Assembly: GCA_963989385.1 (NCBI GenBank)
Contig: OZ022502.1
Location: 48,601,454 to 48,665,453 of the forward strand
From: Ctena decussata
Lineage: Eukaryota > Mollusca > Bivalvia > Lucinida > Lucinidae
Length of the DNA: 64,000 nucleotides
Direction: 5' to 3'
The position numbers were made by a program, and so were the translations under genes. Under the pieces are notes generated by a model. The model did not search any database. It saw nothing but the letters and a program-made list of their open reading frames with translations, and was not told the DNA's origin. Shown here in pieces: positions 26,701 through 41,700 of the stretch (positions are counted from its first letter, which is position 1; each line of letters begins with the position of its first letter).

Positions 26701-29700
26701 TGTCGTGGTTGCTAAGAATCACCATAACACCACTGCGATCGTAGTTGTTAGTTATCACTGTAAAATCGCTGCCTTCCCCAACCAAAGCATAGATGTATTC
26801 CTGGAATAAATAAAGAGCAAATTATTCAACTCCACTTTTAAGCTGCTAGTTTTCCACACTACAATTTAATTAGTTTTATGTGAACACCTCACATATAATA
26901 TGCTTCAACATATGCAACCTGTGCAACACACACTTTCTCAAAATACAAAAATTCTGAAACAATTTGTTGATACATGTACTTGTATTATATCATGTAAATG
27001 CCTTTATTCAATATTGAATGGTTTTAGGAATTTACTCACATCTGAGAAATTCACATATCTTATATTAAATTGTACATTTCATGTTAAGAAATTCCTATGT
27101 TTACTTTTGTACAAAAAATCCTGATGAGCAAGTATTTAAAACTTCAGCATTGCAATGTATCGTATTGTATTGCATGTAACATTAACAGAGCAAGCACCTG
27201 CTAAATTTACTGTCTATTCATCCGGCATGATAATGTAAATCCCAAAGCCTGAAAAAGAATTATTTACATCCCGTAATTGTTTATATCCCACTTCAAACAA
27301 CAACACAAAGGTATACAAATTATAATAAATAAATAAATACAGTAATTAATAATAACGAAATCAGTGTGACACGATGGCTGTCCGATCATGACTAATTTGT
27401 ATTAAGTGGCAATGTCACAACATTGCCTCGGGCTTCGCGGTCTACCATAAAAATTGTGAAGTACTAGGACAAAAATCCTGAGCAAACAGTGTAGACCCAG
27501 ATCAGACTGCTCCTTAGGAGCAGTCTGATCAGGGTCTGCACTGTTTGGTAATAATACAGATTTATGTACCATTCCCTGTAAAGACAGTCAGACTTGTTCA
27601 AATATGAAGGAGGAAAAGTATTTTAGACTAATACAGATAAAAGCAGGATAAAGGCAAATGTGTCCCAAAACAGGCTGTTGCTATGGTAACTTCATGACAT
27701 CAGTACATGTTTTACTACTTTCCCTATCATGAAAGGCATGTTCAACACTGCACTTTAGCTGGCTACCTGACAGAAGGTCCGAATAAAACAACATGCAAGT
27801 TATAAGATGAAAGGGTATATTATTGCTGATTGTGAATATGTTCAGTTCGTTGTAAAGGAGGGCTGATGCATAAAATTATTTGGTTCAATTTCAAGAGGGC
27901 CAATCTGTGAAACTTTCATACTTCTTCATTATAAGATGGGATTTTTCCCTTCAAAAATAATCCCAAACTCTAAATCCATCTTTTAAGATTTTTGGATTGC
28001 TTTTGGCAGGGAAAACAGTCAGGCTGGGACAGGCAGAGATTTTGTACACGGGTAGCTGAGTCCCTATTACCCACAGGTACCAGTAACCATAGTATTGAGC
28101 ATGTCCACAGTCAGTTAGAAAATATAGTTTAATTCAAATGATAAGTAAGGTAGCTGTCATTTGCACATGTGTGCATTGGAAGGTATGAAAATGAAGACAT
28201 CTCCCTGTAATAATATGCAAACACAGTTTGGCAATATGAAATTTCAATTTATACAAGATAGAAACAGTCACGCTAAACTTTGCTCTAAATTGCTTGGAAC
28301 TTTATTGAATTAAAATATTCATACATTGCATTAAATATTACAAACATTCGGGTAACGGGTAGTAAATAATTTTGTACCTGGTAATTGCCTAATTGGTCTA
28401 CCTGACCCGGGGCCGTATTCATAAAGCCACTTAAGTCGTTGCTATGCCGTTGCTGAGGCTAAATATCTATAAAGGAGATTCCCTACAACTATGAAATTTG
28501 GTCTGGAGGAACAGTCTTTGTAAGACTGTTCCTCCAGAGCAAATTTCATAGTTGTAGGGAATCTCCTTCAAAGAAATTTAGCCTTAGCAACAGCATGGCA
28601 ACCACTTAAGTCGTTTTATGAATACGGCCCCCGAACTCGGGTACCTGCGTACTTGTCTCTGCCTTGGAAAGCAGTATCATATAGCAGAATTTCGTAAGAC
28701 TGATTTAGATATTAGGGGTGATTCAGAGAGGGAAACCCCCTATTTACAGTCAAATAATTACAATATTTCGTGCGTTTTTAAAGTGTATCCAGACACCACA
28801 GTAAAGTATCCAAACTCAAAGCAGTGCCGAGCCATTGGTCTTCAAACGTTTGTTGACACCTATCATACCATATACATCGTAGGTCTTGGGCAACTGTGAG
28901 GACCCAGAATGCAGTGTCTGATCTGGATTTATACTGTTTATATACAGGAAATTCCAACGAAAGCTAGTTACCTTATTTACCACAATAAGCACTCAGTCCA
29001 TTTAGAAATTTCAGTATTATTTCAAAATTGCCATTAAGGTCATTGAGATTCCGTCGCCTGTAAACATAATCAAACAATTGAATTCATATTTCATATGGAG
29101 CTAAACTGGGTCAGGAGTGCCAAAGTTTGGATGGTCTTGGTCATGCGACCAAAATGGCCACCATGTCCATATATGATAAAAAGTTTCTACAAAATCTTTT
29201 TCTCCAGGACCAAAAGGCCAATGACCCTTGAAACTTTGTGTGTAGCATTTGGGACTTGGGCAAAGTTTATTCAACAAATGATGACCACGCTTTGACCTTG
29301 ACCTAATTAATGGCATGATCATCTTTGGAATATCATCCTTTTATATCGGAAAAAGCTTAAACAGTAGATTTCTGAGAAACCATTTAACTTTATTTTATGT
29401 CAAAGACTTAATAGTTGATTTATATATTAATTAAAAGAACAGAATGATGAGGACATTATCTTTTTTTAGGTCAAGGTCATTCTTTGATCTTTTTCAAGGT
29501 CACTGAGATTTTGTTGCTGGACAACATTTTCAAACATCTTTTCCTCTGAAACCATAATTCATATGGAGCTTCACTGGGTCAGGGGAACCAAAGGTAGTTC
29601 AGATGGTCTTTGTCACATGACCATTGAATATGACCACCATGCCCATAATATTGTAAGACATTTTAAAAATCTTTTTCTCTAAACTAAAAGATCAATAACT

Positions 29701-32700
29701 TGTTCCTTGGTATGTAGCATTGGGGACTCGGGGCCCTTTAAAGTTTGCACAATTGATAACCTAGTGTTGACCTTGACTTAATTTTTGGCAAGATCAACTT
29801 TGGAATGTAATGCTGTTGTATAAAAAGCTTAAACAACTTCCATATTTATGCAGTGGATAAAATATGCACTCCTCTAAAACCACTGGTTTAAAATTTGTAA
29901 CAAATGAGGGAAATGACAAATTGTGTCTGTTGACAGTTAAGACTCAGGTGAGCTACAGGACCGTTGGTCCTCTGGTGTTCTGGCTGTTTAGGAAGGGAAA
30001 ACCTCCGTCTTAGGTATAACCAAAAAAAATACGGTTGTAAACGTGACTTCGTTAAGAACATTGTATTTAATTGTTAAGGTAATAGTTTTGAACTGATTGT
30101 ACTGTTGCATCTTTAATGAACATGTTTCCTAATTCTACGGAATGAAAGGAAGTAATTTCTAATATTCGTGACATAAACCCCGTTGTTTTGGAACATAAAT
30201 TGTCTCTCATTTCTATAAAAGGATCCGAAAGTCATGTTTTCATGATCATATGTTTCAAGCTGGTCATGAATTGTCTCTGAAGATATTTTGTAACTAATTG
30301 ATTTGGAACTGTTAATTTCTTTTTAAGGTGTATGGCTGCGTGTCCAAGTTTTTACGTCACATCTTTAAAGGGAAACAACCTCTCTGACTTCTGTTTGCTT
30401 CACTACAGTGTACAGTCAGCCCTCTTTACAACGGCACTTGTTACAGCCACAAAATTCTTTAACGTCATTTTGATTTGCACGGAATGGCTTAATTGTTCTA
30501 AATATGCATTCTTTACAACAGCAGATTCAGTTTAACGTCAAAATTTTTGGGAACAAAATGCCGTGAAGAGCGTCCACTGTATATGAAAAAAAAAACTTCA
30601 AAAGTGGGGTCTTCTCTCAAAGGAAAGAATTAGCTCCTAGAGGAGCCAATTCTTTCCTTTAAAAGTTGACCTCTATTGACAAGAGGCCCAAATGGGCCTG
30701 ATATCGCTCACCTGGCTATTGTGCAACGGAACCATTCTGATACAAAATTGGTCCAATTCCTCTGAGAATTTCTCATTTTCACATTTTGCTACTTTCAGTA
30801 ACAGAGGCCAACTTGCCTGGTCTCAATATATTTACTTTTGAAACACCTCAATGCAAGAATCATTTTGCCACAAATTTCATCAAAATCCATTCAGGGGTTA
30901 CTGAGATATTGCCAGTTTCATGTTTTGTGCTATTTTTAGTAACGGCAGATGGCGGCCATCTTGGATTGCTAAAATGCAAAAAAATCGAAAATCCTTCATG
31001 CAAGGACCATTTTGACACAAATTTGGTCCAATTCCATTGAGATTTTCTGATTTTCACATTTTTCTGTTTTTTGTAACAGAGGCCAATATGACTGGTCTTA
31101 CAGTTAGATATTTTTGAAACATCTCAATGCAAGAATCATATTGACACAAATTTCGTCAAAATCCATTCAGCGGTTACTGAGATATTGTTATTTTCATGTT
31201 GTGTGCTATTTTTAGTAACGGCAAATGGCGGCCATCTTGGAATGCCAAAATGCAAAAAATCCAAAAAGCTTAATGAAAGGACCATTCTGACATAAAATTA
31301 ATCCAACTCCATTGAGATTATCTAATTTTCACATTTTTCTATTTTTAGTAACAGAGGCCAATATGAATGGTCTACAGTTAGATATTTTTGAAACATCTCA
31401 ATGCAAGAATCATTTTGACACAAATTTCGTCAAAATCCATTCAGCGGTTACTGAGATATCGTCATTTTCATGTTTTGTGCTATTTTTAGTAACACCAGAT
31501 GGCGGCCATCTTGGAATGCCAAATTGCAATTAATCAAAACGACTTCATGCAAGGAACATTCTGACACAAAATTGGTCCAATTCCATTCAAGGGTTCTTGA
31601 GTAATTGTCATTTTTATGTTTGTGCTATTTTTAGTAACACCAGATGGCGGCCATCTTGGAATGCCAAATTGCAATTAATCGAAACGGCTTCATGCAAGGA
31701 ACATTCTGACACAAAATTGGTCCAATTCCATTCAAGGGTTCTTGAGTAATTGTCATTTTTATGTTTGCGCTATTTTTAGTAACGGCCCCCATGGTGGCCA
31801 TCTTGGATAGTCAACTTGCACAAAATTGAAATAATTCCATTCAAGAACCAATTCTGACCAAATCTGGTCAGAATTGGTTGCATTTTCTTTAGATATTGAC
31901 ATTTGAGCAAAATCGGCCTTGAAAACGCTAAGTAGGTCACTGTGACCTAATTCCGCTATAGATTTTTTTATTTTTACAATTTTTAATACCAAGGTCCCAC
32001 TTATGTTCCATGCAAACTTTCAACCAAATATACCAAATGGTTCTGGAGAAGAAGTTGATTTTGTTGTTTTTGCTATTTTTAGTAACAGCAGCCACCTTGG
32101 ATTCTTGACCTGACCCAATGTTACAATTTTGAAACCCTGCAGTCTGGTCATGCTCCATGTGAAATTTGAGATCCATGGGCTCAGTGGTTTTAGAGAAGAA
32201 GTTGTTTGAAGTTGTTTAAATAGGTCATTTTTTGACATTGGCATTTGAGCAAAATTACACACATAAACAGAAAGTAGGTCACTGTGACAAAACTCCGCTA
32301 CAGAATTTTTTCATTTTTACAATTTTGAATACCAAGGTTTCACTGATGTTCCATGCCAAAATTCAGACAAATATACCCAGTGGTTCTGGAGAAGAAGTTT
32401 ATTTTGTTGTTTTTGCTATTTTTAGTAACGGCGGCCATCTTGGATTTTCAACCTAACCCAATTTTACAATTCTGAGACCCTGGAGTCAGGTCATGCTTCA
32501 TGTGAAATTTGAGAACCATGGGACCAGTAGTTTTACAGAAGAAGATGTTTGAATATTTGTTTTTAGGTGTTGACGGACAAATTCCGTGACGACGCACGAC
32601 GGACGCATTGGTATGACAATAGCTCACTATGGCCCTTCGGGCCAGATGAGCTTATAAGAGAGACAAAATGAAAACATCGAAGTTGCTTCTTTGGGAAGCA

Positions 32701-35700
32701 TATCCATTCTTCTTAATGGTGAAATGTGTGTCTGTAAGAAGAGTCAGGTCATCAGTTCTGTAAAAGTACATGTACATTATTATTGCTGAGTCTCATTTCA
32801 GATTTAAGCATTTTTTGTGTAGATTATTAAGATAAAAGTTAAAGCAGCAAAAATAGAAAAGTCTCTAGAATTTGAAGGTTTAGTCTAGTCTATCCCATAA
32901 TCTTGTGAGGTTCTTGGGGCATCACAGTTGACTTTGCAGCAGTCCCTTTCCTTATTTTGCCTGTTCAGAGACAAATTTATTTTCGTCTAGTATTTGACAG
33001 ATGTGAGCCGACTTTTGTAAGGGGGTTCCCGCTCTGAGCTCCTTGTTGTACTTGGCTGTGCGCTTAATGGAACAACTAAGGTCAAATAAAAGCATCGTAA
33101 ACCACTGCGTAATATCCTGCCACTGCAAACCAATACCCCTTCTTTTATATTTTATACATTATTTCTATTATGACATGAAGCCCATATTACCTAGATAATT
33201 GTGTTGCAAGTTTCAGGTCAATCCTGTTCATCTTGATTTTATACAGAATTTTTTTCATAATTTTATACATGTATGTAGCTCTTGGGCAGGGGCAGGTACA
33301 TGTAACCTATGTGGACTTACTACTACTTGTAACAGAAAGCTTATGTTATTTCTATCATTTCATCGAGATATACCGAAAATCTGATTTTATATAGATATTT
33401 TTCATGATTTCATACATGTATACAGCTTGTGTCAGGCGCAGATAACCACAGGGGGGCAAAATTTTGATCAAGACATTAAGCTTATATTAAGATGATAATT
33501 TGTTACAAGTTTCAGAAAAATCCCTTTCGACTCTAATTGTGTACATTTTTTTTCATTATTTCATACATGTATATAGCCTTAGGGCAGGGGCAGATAATTC
33601 AGGTGGATAAAATTCTGCTTATAACAGAAAGCTTATGTTACTTCGATCATTTCTGTGAAATATCATCAAGATATTTCAAAGATTAAAGGAACTGCAGACC
33701 AAAAACTATTTTAAAGACCATGCCAAGGGCAATAACTCCATCAGAAGACATCAAATTTTGCCCATTAACAATCCCAACCAAGATCTTCCCAAGACCAATG
33801 CACATGCCAAGTTTGAAGAAAATCCGTTGATAAATACTCAAGTTATTGAACAGAAACAAAGTGCTCATGGACGGATGGCCAGACAGACAGACATACATGA
33901 CAAAAACGGACACACGGACAGCCAGCAGGAAAACATAATACCCCGCCACTGACGTGTGGCAGGGGTATAAAAATGATATTGACCTTTAAAAACAAAATGG
34001 ACAGACACACTGACAGCCAGCAAGAAAACATAATACCCTGCCACTAACGTGTGGCGGGGTATAAAAATGATATTGACCTTTAAAAACAAAATGTTTTATT
34101 TTATATAGTGTACCATGAGGATGAGAAAAGAAAGGAACTCTTGCTCAAGCCAAAACTAATTATATGTGTGCATCTGGTCTTGCCTTCCAAAAAAATAGGT
34201 ACCGGTAGTTAGGATGGATTAAACATTTTATTTATTTTATTTAACATTTCATCAGACATACAGGATGATACGGCTAAAAATACAACCATAAACACCTACA
34301 TGTATAATATAAATACTAGAGCAACTGAGCAGGGGCTCACGTATACCCCCCGCCCAGTGCCACCGCCTAATGAAAGCATGTTTAACACAAAACTTCAAAG
34401 AAAAATACATGTACAAAATTCAAAGTCTGTGACCTTGACCTTCAGCCAGCAGCAGCATCCATTATGATGTAAACAAGTATGAAATAAAACCAGTCAAGTA
34501 TCATTAGATTACATTCAAGTATATTACAAGCCAAAAAACACAACAAATGGAAAAGTCCTAGTTATTGACCTCTGTCCGCACCCATGAGCCTGACCCAGCA
34601 GCTTTTGAGTCCACAACAAAAGCAATGCTACAGAGGTATCATGAACCAAATATGGAAGAAATCTTAAAAGCAATTACAGAGATATGAGCAATCAGAAAGG
34701 TTTAACATAAAACTTTGACATAATGAAAATGCCTAAGTCCCGACCCCTCGCCCCACCCTAGGGACCGACCCAGTGACTTAGATAGTTCAGATGAAAGGTA
34801 ATGCTATAGAGGTACCATGAATCAAATACAAAAAGGATCTGATCTGTGGTCACAGAGATATGAGCAATCCAAAAAGGTTTAACACAAAACTTTGACGTAA
34901 AGTTGACAAACAGATGGATGGATGGACTAATGGACGGAATGACAAAAACTATATAACGATGGCAGTAACCTGCCAAACAATTGTTTGACATGGGATAACC
35001 TGAAAACTAGACTGCTGACATGTGGTAAACCCACGGGGAGTTTTTTGATGGGGAAAACAAACAAGAGGACCATTGGTCCTGTAGCTCACCTGGGTCCATT
35101 CAGCCTCAGTACTCTAGGGTAAGTTACTCTAAGGCGATCGGTCAATTCGTTTTGGTGAAAAAGATTTTTAAAGGTTTTAACCATATATGGGCATGGAGGA
35201 CATGTTGGTCATGTGACCTGGACATTTGAAAAAAATTCATTCCCTTAACCCCCTGGAGGCTCTATATGAAATTTGGTTTCAAAATTGGCCCAGGGACTTT
35301 TGAGGAGATGGTTTGATATTGTCAAAATGACAGAGTTCTGGGTAAAAAGTCAAAGAATGACCTTGACCTCTTGTACTCATGAATCTTCATGTACTCATTA
35401 AGATGACTGTAGATACCAATTTTTAGGCATAAAACTTCAAAACTTTCAACGAAATCTTATGTTCTAGCATTTTCCCACATTTGACCTTGCAGTAAAATAG
35501 TCAAGGTCAACCCAAGGTCATTATTTTGAACAATCTTGATAGTACTGGAATTCCCAATGCTACATACCAAGCTTCAAGGCCATCGGTTGATTGGTTCTGG
35601 AGAAGAAGATTTTTAAAGGTTTTTACCATATATGGTCCTGGCGGCCATGTTGGTCATGTGACCTGGACTGTTTGAACAAATTTTCATTCCCTTACCCCCT

Positions 35701-38700
35701 GGAGGCTCTATATGAAATTTCGTTACAATTGGCCCAGTTTTTGTTTTAGGGGATTGTTTGATATTGTCAAAACATGAGAGTTCTGGGTCAAAAGTCAAAG
35801 AATGACCTTGACCTCTTGTACTCACAAATCTTCAGGTACTCATTAAGATAACTGTATATACCAATTCTTAGGCATATCTCTTCAAAACTTTCCATGAAAT
35901 CTTATGTTCTAGCATTTTCCCATATTTGACCTTGCCGTAAAAAAGATCAAGGTCAACCCATGGTCATAATTTGAACAATCTTGACAGTACTCGAGTACCC
36001 AAAGCTACATACCAAGTTTCAAGGCCATCGGTTGATTGGTTCTTGAGAAGAAGATTTTTAAAGGTTTTTACCATATATGGGCGTGGCGGCCATGTTGGTC
36101 ATGTGACCTGGACCGTATGAATAAGGTTTTGTTCCCTCAACTCCTGGAGGCTCTATATGAAATTTGGTTTCAATTGGCCCAGGGGCTTTTGAGGAGATTG
36201 TTTGGAATTGTCAAAATATGAGAGTTCTAGGTCAAAGAATGACCTTGACCTCTTGTACTCATAAATCTTCATGTACTCATTAAGATGACTGTAGATACCA
36301 ATTTTTAGCCCAAAATCTTCAACAGTTTCCAAGATATCGTATGTTCTAGCATTTTGCCATTTAAAAGCACAAGGAAGCAAATTTGACCTTACCGTAAAAA
36401 AGGTCAAGGTCAACCCAAGGTCATAATTTGAACAATCTTGGTAGTACTCCCATACCCGAAGCTACATACCAAGTTTCAAGGCCATTGGCCTATGGGTTCT
36501 GGAGAACAAGATTTTTTTAGGTTTTTACCATATATGGGCATGGCGGCCATGTTGGTCATGTGACCAGGACCGTTTGGTCAACTTTTTGTTCCTAAGGTCC
36601 CAGGAGGCTCTATATGAAATTTGGTTACAATTGGCCCAGCGGTTTCAGAGGAGAAGTTGTTTGAAATTGTGGACGGACGGACGACGGACGGACGAACGAC
36701 GACGGAGCCTGACTATACTATAAGCTCCCCCGGAGCCTCTGGCTCAGGTGAGCTAAAAATAAGGGGCCACATGCAGAGCTCTAGATAAGAGGGGTATTTG
36801 ATGATAATTGAAGGATAATTTTTTTTATTTCTCATTTAAACCATATGTTGTGTCCCCTCATCTGAACCGTCTCGTCGAGACGGTTCAGATGAGGGGTCAC
36901 AACATAAGTTTTTATGCACAAATAACAAAAATTATCCCTAATTATCACCAAATACTCCCTCTTATCTAGAGCTCTGCACATGTCTTTTTGTTTAAGATTT
37001 TATAGGAAATGGAAATGAAGTCTTCTTTGTTGCTGTTGGCACAGTCCCGGTGAAAGAATTCTTATTTGCAGGACATCTCACTTCAAAACCATATCGTCCA
37101 GGACCAATCATCTATAGTCACACTTACTGCTACTGAGTACTATGGAGATGAATGATGCATGACTTAGCCAATATCGGGTATAAACGCCACTAGGGAAGCT
37201 TTTGGAGCAAACCCTTATCATCGAAAACAGAAAACAGAAAACAGAATCTTAGACAAAGAAAACTATTTTTTAGGAAAAAGGGGTCCTAAGAGGTGTGTTG
37301 GGGTGAGGGGGGCTCAGACTGAAAAAGGTGTCTTTTGAAACAGCCAAGGCTGAAAAATGATTGAGTTTTCTGTGGCATATACCCTTACAGGCCTAACACT
37401 CCAAGGGCCTACAGTGCCCCACCATCCAAACGAGACAGTCAGATATCACATGCGCATATTGTTAAATGCATATAGAAAATGGTGTATTTAGAAACAAGAG
37501 CTGTCACCTGACAGCATAGCTTGCCTGAATAGGCGCTTAACCATCATACAGTCGCTATGATGGTGTGGACTGCTATGCATAAAACTTCAGGCAAGCATGT
37601 ACATAATGACAACACATTTATAAACAAAAGCTATCTCAGAAATAAGCCTTAAAATAAAATAAAAATAAAATAATCCACATGACATATGACATTTCAAAGT
37701 CCATGAGCTTGAGGTCAAAGAACTAACGGCTGGGGTTGGGGGAGGTGGGGTGGGGTGGGGGGTGGGGGGGGGGGGGTGGGGTGGGGTGGGGGGCTAAGAT
37801 GTATCAAAACCTTGAATCATTATCTAACACCAGTCCAAGTAGTAGTATCAACTGAGTCCATTGTGGCACTGTGAAATTATGTCTTCATAAATATAAAACT
37901 TTAACCCAAATCTTTAAGACAAAATTCAAAGTCGATGACCCCTGACTTCAAGGTCATCCAGTGGGGTAAGTATATGGTGTTTTGTAAAAACTTGAAAAAA
38001 GTGTCCAACATCAGTTTGAGTGCAAACTAAATCTCTGCCAAGCATTATGAATAAGTATGCTATCAGAAAACTTTAATAAAGACCAAATTTCCTAAGTCTC
38101 TGACCTTGACATCAAGGTCACTGAGCTGGGTTGGGGTAGTACTCTGATCTAAGTACAGTGCAAATATAAAAAGAATTCATCTATGGGTTCAGGAGATATG
38201 TGTCTTTAAAAAACTTTAACCATAACATCCAATCAATAAAAAGACAATTTTCTAAGTCCATGGCCTTGACACAAGGTCACTGAGGGGGTGGGGGTAGATC
38301 CTTGGAAAACTTTGGACCAATATCTAACTACAGTGCAAGTATCAAAGGAATCCATCCATGGGTTAAGGAGATATTGGGTTTTATAAAACTTTAACCAAAA
38401 CATCCAGTCCCAAAAACCTCCCAATTTTCTAAGTCCATGACCTTGACATCAAGGTCATGGAGTGGGGTGGGGTGGTACCCTGTTAAACTTTGGACCAATA
38501 TTTAACTTCAGTGCAAGTATCAAAAGAATCTATCCATGGGTTAAGGAGATATAGGTTTTTAAAAAACTTTAACCAAAACATCCAATCCGGACGCCGACGC
38601 CGACGCCGACGCTGACGCCAAGGTGACAACAATAGCTCTTCCTGAACTTTCGTTCAGGCGAGCTAAAAATGCAAGGGACTGTCTTTGCTATGGACCTTTG

Positions 38701-41700
38701 CTATCTACTGAGTTCCATCCTCTTTTCACCTCTGCTGAAGGTGTAGAGGATTTTGTTTCTAGATTTAGGATTATTCACCACCAAGTTCTAGGATTGATTG
38801 ATTTGATGCTTAATGTCCACGGTAAACAACTATGGTCATGTCGGGACGGTCAGTTAACCTAACCACACTATTCCTGGGCAGGCTTAGACCTCCTAAGCGG
38901 TTAACCAGTACTAAGTGCACATACTTTCGCCAGTAGCTGACAACTGCCCTTCTTGAATCAGCGGAAGGAGAAACGAAAGTATGTGGCAAGACCGGGTTTC
39001 GAACCCAGGACCTCTGACTTATGAGTCGGGTGCCCTACCGATTGCGCTACGGGGCCCGGCTACCAAGGTCTAGGAACTAGCTCTCTTAGTCAAGGGTCCC
39101 GTGAAAGATTGTCTTTTGGGTGTGTCACCAGTAAATTATTCAGACTCAGAGCTCCAGATAAGAGGGGTATTTGATGATAATTGAGGGATAATTTTTTTCA
39201 TTTTTCATTGAAACCATATATTGTGACCCCTCATCTGAACCATCTCGTCGAGAATGTTCAGATGAGGGATCACAATATATTATGTTTTTATGCAGAGTTA
39301 GCAAAATTTATCCTTAATTATCACCAAATACTCCCTCTTATCTAGAGCTCTGACTAACTATTGCAATGCCCACCATGTCATGGGAACAAAATGCCCCTGA
39401 ATAGCAAACCAGTAGATACACGTACCTGAAAATATACTGAGCAGTAAAATACATCATCACCCTAATTTTTCTTTTTGTTGTTTTGTTACTTTACGTTCAC
39501 AGTAAACAGCCAGCTACAGTCATCGGGGGTCAGTCTGGAGCCATTACACAGGGAGAAGCTTTGCAACATTTTCTGTACTTTAGGGAGAAGTTTGGTCAAA
39601 ATTTTGGATTTCTCTATATGTTATGTTCATTTTCACTTCTCCCTCAGCTTAAAACAGGGAGGGATCAGCCAGCTTAGGGAGATTATTTCTTCAAAATCTA
39701 CCTCTAGGCTGAGCCTTGTTCATGTCCGGACGGTCAGTCAGTCTAACCACACTATTCCTGGGCTGGCTCAGACCTCCTAAGCAGTTAGCCAGTGTTAAGT
39801 CCACATACTTTCATCAGTAACTGACCACTGTCCTTTCTGAATCAGCCGAGGGAGAAATGAATGATAAAAGTAAGCGGCAAGACCAGGGGCCATATTCATA
39901 AAACGACTAAAGTGGTTGCTATGCTGTTGCTAAGGCTAATTTCTTTGAAGGAGATTCCCTAAAACTATGAAATTTGCTCTGGAGGAACAGTCTTACAAGG
40001 ACTGTTCCTCCAGACCAAATTTCGTAGTTGTAGGGAATCTCCTTTATAGATATTTAGCCTTAGCAACCGCATAGCAACGACTTAAGTGGCTTTATGAATA
40101 CGGCCCCAGGTATCACACCTGGGACCTCTGGTTCTTGAGTCAGATGCTCTACCAAATGCGCTACATGGCTCGGCTATCACCAAAACACTTGATACCAAGA
40201 TGGTGGATCTCGCACACAGCCAGAAGCCCAGATAAAAGGGGTATTTGATGATAACTGAGGGATAATTTTCTTTATTTCTCATTGAAACCATATGTTGTGA
40301 CCCCTCATCTGAACTGTCTCGTCGAGACAGTTCAGATGAGGGGTCACAACATATGTTTTTATCCAGAATTAACAAAAATTATCCCTAATTATCATCAAAT
40401 ACTCCCTCTTATCTAGGACTCTGACAGCTTTGTGAAAGTTTGCCACAGTGTTTCTCCTTGGAATGCAACAAAACAAGAGTAGGTCAGCAAACCAGAAAAA
40501 GCTAATAATTATATATGGCTTATGCAATAAAATCTTTCGGGTCGGGAGAAAAGTTAGGGTAGGTTGGAAGACTGGAAACACAGAGATAATAGGTTTGACA
40601 GTCGAACTGCCAACTGCAACGGAAGATGGGGCACCTAACATTAAAGTGTTGGAGTCATCACTCAGGCCAAATAAATAGTCTCGAGTGTGTTCAGAACATT
40701 TTACTGATGGTAAGATTTTTTACCTGTTTTTCTTCGGCCCAAAACTGACAAAATACCAATTTAAATTGATGAAACCATACTCCAGAGAAAGAATTTTGAC
40801 TGGTGCCATATTTTACAGTGCATTTTGGCTTAATTTTCTTATCTTAGACAATCATTCAAGCATTAAGGCCATATCTTAAAAAAAAAAATTCTTTGCCCTC
40901 TCCCTACCCAGTCTTAAAATTTTGAGTAGGTTGGTAGGTTTTTTTTTTTTTAAGATTCCAGATATTAAAATAATTTTATTGATAAGAATCTGGAAATTAC
41001 ACAAGGCAGAAAAAAACAGGCTTTCAAAAATTGGATGCTATTTCGTTCAAGCAGCTGCAGTTTGCATTATTACTTTTGAACCTTACAAACTTGAAGAAAA
41101 ATAAAATGTAATGAAATTTAAAACAAAACTAGACAATCACTAAAGGTGATGAATGCCCCCGCCATATGCCTCACTAGATGAGTAATGTATTAAGAGGTAT
41201 TTGTGTGAAATTATATCAAAATCTGTCAATAATAAAGGTGCTCGAGGGATGACAAATTTTTTTCTTAAACTAGAAGGTTGTCCAGGGACAACTGGTCGAG
41301 CCCGCTGTTTGCTATAGTGACCCATAAGTATGTCTTGACTAAGTAACTGCTTCACTCTGGAAAGAAGCCAAACAACATCATGCTTAGCCAGCATATTTCT
41401 TTTTTTTCTTCAAATTTTTACAAAGGAAAATGAGTAGAAGTGATGACCCAGACAAGCTCAATGAACATTTCTATAAACGTTTGTCAAAATATCTACAGTG
41501 ACATAACAATAAATGCAAATTTTCCATTTTCCCATTATAAGTCAATGGCAACTTTAAGTTGCCATAGCAACCAAACTGCTGGGGCAATTGCCAAGAAAAC
41601 CTGTATTTTTATAGAGGCTAGTACTAAGATCATTTCTGTAAAGTTTGAGCTTTACTGGCCACATAGTTTCTGCAAAAATGATATTTTAAAATTTTTCTAT

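Noticed and set aside
38623..38862. 79-residue frame across a repeat/SINE border
   Set aside because: It starts within the 3' hairpin of a tandem-core element and ends in a SINE; no coding signature.
38990..39063. A tRNA-Met(CAT) gene on the minus strand
   Set aside because: A- and B-box-like sequence and CTCATAA are present, but the anticodon stem pairs poorly and the sequence continues into a body shared with 39721-40178. It is the head of a SINE.
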